Source: Ruegeria sp. THAF33 (lineage in GTDB: Bacteria; Pseudomonadota; Alphaproteobacteria; Rhodobacterales; Rhodobacteraceae). Taken from it: a stretch of DNA of 64,000 nt. Of the stretch, positions 58,066 to 64,000 are shown in pieces; position 1 is the stretch's first letter, and each line of letters starts with the position of its first letter. The DNA lies in contig NZ_CP045384.1 in the NCBI RefSeq assembly GCF_009363615.1, positions 2,292,501 to 2,356,500 on the forward strand. The letters run 5' to 3'. The position numbers and the translations under genes were made by a program. The notes under the pieces were generated by a model, which searched no databases, was not told the DNA's origin, and worked only from the letters and a program-made list of their open reading frames with translations.

Positions 58066-58881
58066 TTACTCGGGCCCGGCTTGTTCCAGACGCCCTGCGA
58101 CGCGCACCATACGCACGGTTTTGGCCTGTCCGTCACGATCGTCGGTTTCCACGAACACGCCGCTCAGTGTGGCTTCGCCGTTTGCTGGGGTAAAGCGCGC
58201 CTTGGGCATGCCGGTGATGAACCGTCGCATGGGCTCCTGCTTGTCCATGCCGATGACCGAATCGTAATCTCCGCACATGCCGGCATCGGTCAAATAAGCG
58301 GTGCCACCCGGCAGAATCTGGGAATCAGCCGTCGGGACATGGGTATGCGTTCCCACCACAAGGCTTGCACGTTTGTCGCAGTAGTGCCCCATCGCCATCT
58401 TCTCGGACGTCGCCTCGCAATGCATGTCCACGATGATCGCCTGCGCCTGTCCGCCTCTGGGATGGGATTTCAGGATCGGTTCGATAGCCGAGAACGGATC
58501 GTCGAACGGGCGTTTCATAAAGACCTGACCCAGCACCTGAACCACCAGAACCTTGCGCCCCCCCGGGGCCGTGAACAGCCGATGACCCCGCCCCGGCGCG
58601 CCCTTGGCGAAGTTCACGGGTCGTACGATGCGCTGTTCCTTCTCGATGAATTGCAGCATGTCTTTCTGGTCGAACGCATGATCGCCCAGCGTCAGGCAAT
58701 CCGCTCCGGCGTCGAGCAACAGCCTGGCGTGATCTCCGCTCAGCCCCATGCCGTTCGACGCGTTTTCGCCATTGACCACGACAAAATCCAGCCGCCATTC
58801 GTCGCGCAGGCGCGGCAAATGCTGCTGAACGGCCGCGCGGCCCGCGCGCCCCATGACATCACCAAGAAACAGAATCCTCAT
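58066..58881 (-). CDS. YmdB-type metallophosphoesterase (TIGR00282)
   Basis: A 271-residue calcineurin-like phosphoesterase. Metal residues are in MRILFLGDVMGR, VVVNGENASNG and LGDHAFDQKD; MHCEATSEK and GTHTHVPTAD give the C-terminal His ligands. YmdB is a cAMP phosphodiesterase in Bacillus; in alphaproteobacteria the role is unclear. Start at 58881 preferred over 58917. Confidence 0.92.
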   Translation of the reverse strand: MRILFLGDVMGRAGRAAVQQHLPRLRDEWRLDFVVVNGENASNGMGLSGDHARLLLDAGADCLTLGDHAFDQKDMLQFIEKEQRIVRPVNFAKGAPGRGHRLFTAPGGRKVLVVQVLGQVFMKRPFDDPFSAIEPILKSHPRGGQAQAIIVDMHCEATSEKMAMGHYCDKRASLVVGTHTHVPTADSQILPGGTAYLTDAGMCGDYDSVIGMDKQEPMRRFITGMPKARFTPANGEATLSGVFVETDDRDGQAKTVRMVRVAGRLEQAGPE

Positions 58882-59014
58882 GATCCGGGTCGTAGGGGCT
58901 GTACTGGGCAATAACAAGGCGGAAGCGTGAAATTAACGGCAGACTTGGGGGTTGAAATCAAATTCTGCCGTGGCAATGTTTCGATACGTCTCTTGAATAC
59001 AGAAGGAATTCTGC

Positions 59015-59242
59015 GTGAAGTCGTCAATTGTTCTGACCGGCTGCCTTTTGGCTGCAACTGCTGCCGCTGCCGAAGGCACCAAGACATCCATGCCCAACCC
59101 CGCCGCGACCTTTTGCATTGAAAACGACGGGACCTACCAGCTTCGTAAAAACGAAGACGGCAGTGTCTATGGCGTCTGCATCCTGAAGGACGGCACCGAG
59201 GTGGATGCCTGGGACTATTTGCGCAGCCATTTCGAACAGTAG
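59015..59242 (+). CDS. DUF333 small exported protein
   Basis: A 75-residue exported protein with a GTG start; AAGGA lies about 7 bases upstream. After a signal peptide (MKSSIVLTGCLLAATAAAA) comes a DUF333 domain: MPNPAATFCIENDGTYQLRK and YGVCILKDGTEVDAWDYLR. DUF333 proteins include heat-shock HslJ-like and hemolysin-like members; function unknown. Confidence 0.85.
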   Translation: MKSSIVLTGCLLAATAAAAEGTKTSMPNPAATFCIENDGTYQLRKNEDGSVYGVCILKDGTEVDAWDYLRSHFEQ

Positions 59243-59245
59243 CAG

Positions 59246-59803
59246 CTAGAAGGTCAGCACGCGGCTTTCCGTGACAACCATGTCCAGCGGTTGGTCGGTT
59301 GGCTCGAGCGGCAGGTCCGCAGCCTCTTGCGCATCAAAAGCAAACCCGATGGCAAGCGTCGGGCGTTTGGCGCGCAAGCCTTCCAGCGTTCGGTCATAAA
59401 ACCCGCCGCCATACCCCAGGCGGCCACCATTTGCGTCGAAGGCGACCAGTGGAACGATCAGAATTTCGGGGTCGAAATAGTCATCCACCTGGGGCACTTT
59501 TGCACCGAACGGGCCATCCTTGAGCACACCGTCCGGCGTCCAGCGAGAGAACTTCAGCGGCTGACCGGCTGCCTGGATGACAGGCACACCCACCGGGCCA
59601 TAAGCCGATGCTTCGGCCATCGCGGGCACCGGGTCGATCTCGGTCCGGATCGGCATGTATCCTGACAGGGGCACGCCGCGATGTCCTGCCAGAACCTCGG
59701 ACAAGCGCCCGGCTGCACCCGGCAGGCGGGCATCAAACGCGGCCTTGCGGCGGGCAAAGGCCGCTTTGCGCGCTGCGGCTTTGATTTCAGTCAGATCGGT
59801 CAC
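59246..59803 (-). CDS. 5-formyltetrahydrofolate cyclo-ligase
   Basis: A 185-residue enzyme that converts 5-formyl-THF to 5,10-methenyl-THF with ATP hydrolysis. The C-terminal LGYGGGFYDRTL is the ATP-binding signature, and the N-terminal RKAAFARRKAAFD is a typical substrate loop. The start is a GTG at 59803 that overlaps the end of mgtE by 4 bases; upstream codons fall within the mgtE gene. Confidence 0.93.
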   Translation of the reverse strand: MTDLTEIKAAARKAAFARRKAAFDARLPGAAGRLSEVLAGHRGVPLSGYMPIRTEIDPVPAMAEASAYGPVGVPVIQAAGQPLKFSRWTPDGVLKDGPFGAKVPQVDDYFDPEILIVPLVAFDANGGRLGYGGGFYDRTLEGLRAKRPTLAIGFAFDAQEAADLPLEPTDQPLDMVVTESRVLTF

Positions 59804-61194
59804 AGTAGCACCACGCTGGCAAGCCCAAGAAATATGAAGAAACCCATGACATCCGTCGTGGTTGTCACAAAGGTTCCCGATGCCAGCGCAGGGTCGATGC
59901 CCAAGCGGTCCAGCAAGACAGGTACTACCGTACCTGCGAACCCGGCGATGATCATATTCACGACCAAGGCCGCCCCGATCACGACACCCAGCAGCGGGGA
60001 ATCGAACCACAGCATCCCCACGGTCCCCAACACGATGGCAAAACAGAGCCCGTTCAACATCCCCACCAGCAGTTCCCGCCTGATAACACGCATCACGTTT
60101 GAATTTGTCAGGTCGCGCGTCGCCAGCGCACGCACCGCCACGGTGAGCGATTGTGTTCCCGCATTGCCCCCCATTGACGCAACGATCGGCATCAGGATGG
60201 CCAGCGCGACCAGTTGATCAATCGCCGCCTCGAATTGCGAAATCACCAAAGAAGCACAGATCGCCGTGCACAGGTTCACAGCCAACCAGGGCAACCTTCG
60301 CCGGCTGGTTGCCGCCACACTGTCGGACAACGAGCTTTCGTCGCCTACGCCGGCAAGACGCAGGATGTCCTCTTCGTGTTCTTCATCCAGAACGACCATC
60401 GCGTCGTCAATGGTGATGACACCGACCAAACGGCCATCCGCATCCACCACCGGGGCCGAGATCAGGTGATACTGGTTGAAGGCATAAGCCACGTCTTCCT
60501 CATCCTGATCGACGGGGATGATGTGAAACTCTTCTTCTGCCAGATCAATCAGCGGCACTTCACGCCGCGCCGCCATAAGCTTGCCCAACGTCACCTGAGC
60601 AACCGGTTTCAGGCGCGGATCGACCAGAACGACGTGATAGAACTGTTCGGGCAAATCATCATTGGCGCGCATGAAGTCGATGGCTTGCCCAACGCTCCAA
60701 TGTTCGGGCGCCATGACGACTTCCCGCTGCATGAGACGACCGGCCGAGTTCTCGGGGTAGGACAGTGCCTGCTCGGCTGCGATCCTTTCGGAATCCTCCA
60801 ATGCGTCCAGAATGGTTTCCTGCTGCGGTTCCTCAAGGTCTTCCAGCAGGTCAACGACATCGTCGCTTTCCATCTCGCGCACGGCTTCGGCCAGAACATC
60901 CGGGTTCAGAACCGAGATCACCTCTTCACGAACCGATTCATCCAGTTCAGACAGGATGTCGCCGTCGAACTCTTTGTCGTACAGGCGGATCAGGCGCGCC
61001 CGGTCAAACGGATTGATCTGTTCAAGAAGGTCTGCAATGTCGGCCGAGTGCAGCGGCTCCATCAACTCAACCAGCTTGTCGCGGTCGTCTATATCCACCG
61101 CGTACAGGATCGCCGCAACTGCCTTGGGGTCCAACGCATAGGCGTCTTCATCCCGGGGCTGATCGTGTCCGGCTTCGTCTTTGCCCGTCGTCAT
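59800..61194 (-). CDS. mgtE: Magnesium transporter MgtE
   Basis: A 464-residue Mg2+ channel. Domains in order are an N-domain (about 30-140), two CBS domains (about 145-265, with FHIIPVDQDEEDVAYAFNQY and VVDADGRLVGVITIDDAMV), a plug helix and five TM segments (about 300-464). The conserved ASMGGNAGTQSLTVAVRALA lies in the pore. Mg2+ binding to the cytosolic domains closes the channel. Overlaps the 5-FCL start by 4 bases. Confidence 0.95.
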   Translation of the reverse strand: MTTGKDEAGHDQPRDEDAYALDPKAVAAILYAVDIDDRDKLVELMEPLHSADIADLLEQINPFDRARLIRLYDKEFDGDILSELDESVREEVISVLNPDVLAEAVREMESDDVVDLLEDLEEPQQETILDALEDSERIAAEQALSYPENSAGRLMQREVVMAPEHWSVGQAIDFMRANDDLPEQFYHVVLVDPRLKPVAQVTLGKLMAARREVPLIDLAEEEFHIIPVDQDEEDVAYAFNQYHLISAPVVDADGRLVGVITIDDAMVVLDEEHEEDILRLAGVGDESSLSDSVAATSRRRLPWLAVNLCTAICASLVISQFEAAIDQLVALAILMPIVASMGGNAGTQSLTVAVRALATRDLTNSNVMRVIRRELLVGMLNGLCFAIVLGTVGMLWFDSPLLGVVIGAALVVNMIIAGFAGTVVPVLLDRLGIDPALASGTFVTTTTDVMGFFIFLGLASVVLL

Positions 61195-61330
61195 GCTCTG
61201 CCCCTTTTTTACGATTTGCTCCTAAATAGAAGAAGCAGCTACCGGAAAACAATGACAATGCGCCGATTTACCCACTTCTTTCGTCCGCCTATGCTGGTGT
61301 GCGGTTCCAAACAGGTGGAGAACAGGGAAA

Positions 61331-62617
61331 ATGGCGCAAAAGACGCTTTTGAAAGGGCGTGTTCTGAGTTTCACAGGATCACCCTTCGACGGAGAGCCGA
61401 CCGAGGCGACCCGGCTGGACGAAGCGGTCGTGATCGAACACGGGCGAATTGCAGAGGTCGGCACCGCCGATGCGCTGAAAAAAGCCCATCCTGACGCAGT
61501 CACGAAGGATCACGGAACGCGCCTGATCACGGCTGGGTTCGTCGATCCGCATGTGCATTATCCACAGACAGCGATGATTGCCAGTTGGGGCAAACGGCTG
61601 ATCGACTGGCTGAACACCTACACCTTCCCGGAAGAGATGAAGTTCGGCGATTTCGACTATGCGACCGAGATCGCCAACCGGTATCTGGACCTGACGACCG
61701 CCCACGGCACCACGACCATGTGCAGTTTTTGCACGATTCACCCTGAAAGCGTGGATGCCTTTTTCACCGCGGCGCAACAGCGTGGGCAGCGTGTCGTCGC
61801 CGGCAAGACCTGCATGGACCGGAACGCGCCCGAAGGGCTGCGCGACACTGCGCAGACGGCTTACGACCAATCCGCCGCCCTGCTGGAAAAATGGCATCGC
61901 GTCGACCGCTTGTCCTATGCGATCACGCCGCGCTTTTCACCGACTTCAACCCCGGAACAGCTCGAGGCCATGGGCGCGCTTTGGGCCGAGCATCCCCATT
62001 GTCTCATGCAAACCCACCTGAGCGAGCAAACGGATGAAATCGAATGGGTTCGATCCCTGTTCCCTGAAGCAAGGGATTATCTGGATACCTACGAGAAATT
62101 CGGCCTGTTGGGCCAGAACGGCCTGTATGGCCATGTCATCCATCTGGAAGACCGGGAACGGGATCGGCTGCGCGAGGTCGATGCCTCTTTGATCCATTGC
62201 CCCACGTCGAACACCTTCATCGGATCGGGATTGTTTGACATGAACGGGCTGATCCATGATGGCCACCGGATCGGTCTGGCCACGGATACCGGCGGCGGGT
62301 CCAGCTTTTCGATGCTGCGCACCATGGCCGCCGCCTATGAGATCGGCCAATTGCGCGGCCGCCCCCTGCATCCGGCGCAATTGCTGTGGTTGGGCACGGT
62401 CGGATCCGCCCGGAGCCTGCGCATGGACGACTGCATCGGCAACATCGCTCAGGGGATGGAGGCGGATCTGGTCGTGATCGACCTCGCCTCGACCCCCGCC
62501 ATCGCCCAGCGCGAGGCCCATGCAGAAGACGTTTGGGAAGCGATCTTCCCAACCATCATGATGGGTGATGATCGCGCCGTGGCAGAGGTCTGGATCGGCG
62601 GACAGCAGGCGGCTTAG
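61331..62617 (+). CDS. guaD: Guanine deaminase
   Basis: A 428-residue amidohydrolase that deaminates guanine to xanthine. Metal ligands are in DPHVHYPQT (about 74-82), HTHLSEQTDEIEW and LATDTGGGSSFS. The 428-residue length and the PHVHYPQTAMIASWGKRLIDW region fit GuaD. It is convergent with the 8-oxoguanine deaminase-like gene, ends overlapping by 4 bases. Confidence 0.92.
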   Translation: MAQKTLLKGRVLSFTGSPFDGEPTEATRLDEAVVIEHGRIAEVGTADALKKAHPDAVTKDHGTRLITAGFVDPHVHYPQTAMIASWGKRLIDWLNTYTFPEEMKFGDFDYATEIANRYLDLTTAHGTTTMCSFCTIHPESVDAFFTAAQQRGQRVVAGKTCMDRNAPEGLRDTAQTAYDQSAALLEKWHRVDRLSYAITPRFSPTSTPEQLEAMGALWAEHPHCLMQTHLSEQTDEIEWVRSLFPEARDYLDTYEKFGLLGQNGLYGHVIHLEDRERDRLREVDASLIHCPTSNTFIGSGLFDMNGLIHDGHRIGLATDTGGGSSFSMLRTMAAAYEIGQLRGRPLHPAQLLWLGTVGSARSLRMDDCIGNIAQGMEADLVVIDLASTPAIAQREAHAEDVWEAIFPTIMMGDDRAVAEVWIGGQQAA

Positions 62618-63948
62618 GCCTGCAACGCCCGGGCAAGCGTGTTCTGGCGTTCGATCACGCGGGGCAGATCGATGGTCGTTATGTGCCCGTCACGCACGAT
62701 CTGGCGGCCTTCGACGAACAGGTGTTTCACAGACATCGGCCCCGCCAGAAGCAGCGCCGCCGGATCCCAACTGCCCGCGCTTTCGATGCCGCGGGTATCC
62801 CACACCGCAATATCGGCACGTTTTCCGGGCATCAGCCGTCCACAATCGGGACGTCCCAACACATCCGCGCCGCCGCGCGTCGCGATCTCAAGCGCTTCGC
62901 GGGCCGACATGGCATCTGCACCATTGGCGACCCGTTGCAGCAACATCGCCTGGCGCGCCTCAAGCATGAGGTTGCCATTGTCATTGCTGGCCGATCCATC
63001 GGCACCGAGGCCGACCTTGACGCCCGCATCGCGCATCGCCCGCACCGGTGCGATACCCGATCCGAGGCGGCAATTTGAACAGGGGCAATGGGCCACGCCT
63101 GTTTCCGAGCGCGAGAACAGATCAATCTCGGCCCCGTCCAGCTTGACGCAATGGGCGTGCCAGACATCCGGGCCGGTCCAGCCCAATTCCTCGGCATATT
63201 GCCCCGGGCGGCAGCCGAATTGCGCCTGCGAATAGGCGATATCCTCGTCATTCTCGGCCAGATGGGTATGCAGCATCACGCCCTTGTCCCGCGCCAGCAA
63301 CGCCGCATCGCGCATCAGATCCCGGCTGACGGAAAACGGTGAACACGGGGCAAGGCCGACGCGGCACATGGCCCCCTCTGATGGGTCGTGAAACGCATCC
63401 ACGACACGTACCATGTCGTCCAGAATAGCGGCCTCGTTTTCCACCAGATGATCCGGTGGCAGGCCCCCGTCGCTCTCGCCGATGCTCATCGCGCCGCGTG
63501 TCGGATGAAACCGCATCCCCAGCTCGGACGCGGCCGCGATCGTATCTTCAAGCCGCGCGCCGTTGGGATAGAGGTAAAGGTGATCGGAACTGAGCGTGCA
63601 CCCCGACAGCGCCAGTTCGGCCAAACCGATCTGGGCCGAGGTGAACATTTCCTCCGGCCCGAAACGCGACCAGATGGGATAGAGCGTTTGCAGCCACCCA
63701 AACAGCAACGCATCCTGCCCGCCCGGCACCGCCCGTGTCAGGGTTTGATAAAGATGGTGGTGGGTATTCACCAGACCAGGCGTCACCAGACAGCCCGAAA
63801 CATCATGCACCTCGCCCTGTGTTACCAGTCGCTGCCCGATCCGGGCGATCTGCCCGTCGCGAACCAAAATATCGGCCTTGGACAATTCCTGTCGGGACTC
63901 GTCCATCGTCAGGATCAGATCAGCATTCTTGAGTAGGATTTCCGTCAT
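62614..63948 (-). CDS. 8-oxoguanine deaminase-like amidohydrolase
   Basis: A 444-residue amidohydrolase. Metal-site features are VNTHHHLYQTLTR (about 61-73), HTHLAEND and GLGADGSASND. The HHHLYQTLTRA segment is characteristic of 8-oxoguanine deaminase and hydroxyatrazine hydrolase relatives. The adjacent guaD favours a guanine-derivative substrate. AGGAG before ATG 63948 decides the start over 63963. Confidence 0.88.
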   Translation of the reverse strand: MTEILLKNADLILTMDESRQELSKADILVRDGQIARIGQRLVTQGEVHDVSGCLVTPGLVNTHHHLYQTLTRAVPGGQDALLFGWLQTLYPIWSRFGPEEMFTSAQIGLAELALSGCTLSSDHLYLYPNGARLEDTIAAASELGMRFHPTRGAMSIGESDGGLPPDHLVENEAAILDDMVRVVDAFHDPSEGAMCRVGLAPCSPFSVSRDLMRDAALLARDKGVMLHTHLAENDEDIAYSQAQFGCRPGQYAEELGWTGPDVWHAHCVKLDGAEIDLFSRSETGVAHCPCSNCRLGSGIAPVRAMRDAGVKVGLGADGSASNDNGNLMLEARQAMLLQRVANGADAMSAREALEIATRGGADVLGRPDCGRLMPGKRADIAVWDTRGIESAGSWDPAALLLAGPMSVKHLFVEGRQIVRDGHITTIDLPRVIERQNTLARALQA

Positions 63949-64000
63949 ATCGCGCTCCTGCATCTGCCCGTCTCATGCAAGAAGTGCGTCGGCCGGTGGA

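Overview
The window is a stretch of chromosome from a high-GC marine alphaproteobacterium, most likely of the Roseobacter group (Ruegeria-like Rhodobacterales). The evidence is a VPLPA-CTERM surface protein, propionyl-CoA carboxylase and methylmalonyl-CoA mutase genes beside an ScfR-type regulator, a choline-O-sulfate/choline/glycine-betaine gene set, an NnrU-like protein, HdaA and a RlmB/tRNA-Tyr neighbourhood. No prophage, insertion sequence, transposase or CRISPR array was seen. Almost all of the sequence is dense, ordinary coding DNA.

Layout. 0-3.6 kb: end of the his operon (hisF', hisE), a lipoprotein, a CoA-binding protein, a YHS protein, a small zinc-ribbon protein and rlmB, with a possible small RNA near 1.7 kb. 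3.6-5.9 kb: tRNA-Tyr, a VPLPA-CTERM protein, DUF2478 and NnrU. 6.0-10.0 kb: a proX-proV-proW betaine-type ABC importer with a double-length permease. 10.5-15.5 kb: a 3-methyladenine glycosylase-like protein, an HExxH lipoprotein, a c-type cytochrome, lolD and lolC. 15.6-23.8 kb: proS, a methyltransferase divergent from a coupled FAD-oxidoreductase/2OG-Fe(II)-oxygenase pair, an AI-2E-family permease, hdaA and ppx. 23.8-27.0 kb: small housekeeping or hypothetical genes (EEP phosphatase, TerB-DnaJ, GNAT, VOC).

27.1-39.7 kb is the propionate block. It holds methylmalonyl-CoA mutase, pccA and pccB, interspersed with small Rhodobacterales-type genes and a DcaP-like porin, followed by an MFS exporter and the regulator pccR. 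TTTGCAAA-type motifs lie in the pccB/MFS intergenic region and directly before pccR. 40.1-44.7 kb is the choline block: betI-betC-betA reading leftward, then a nuclease gene whose start codon abuts a strong hairpin. A near-identical inverted repeat upstream of betI and upstream of proX, 34 kb away, suggests one BetI regulon covering choline-sulfate conversion and betaine uptake.

44.7-64 kb holds a DMT exporter, the argO/argP divergent pair, a nitroreductase, an MFS protein, yebC, two separate SLC13-type permeases with RCK_C domains, a glutamine amidotransferase, a bile-acid/sodium symporter-family protein and an FAD-binding dehydrogenase. It ends with a YbaY-META protein, a YmdB-type phosphoesterase, DUF333, 5-formyl-THF cyclo-ligase, mgtE, and a convergent guanine deaminase/8-oxoguanine deaminase-like pair.

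No obviously new multi-gene defence or mobile system was found. The most notable signals are regulatory or decoding features: a probable ATT start codon, an atypical tRNA-Tyr D-arm, the shared BetI-like operators, the ScfR motifs and the nuclease leader hairpin.
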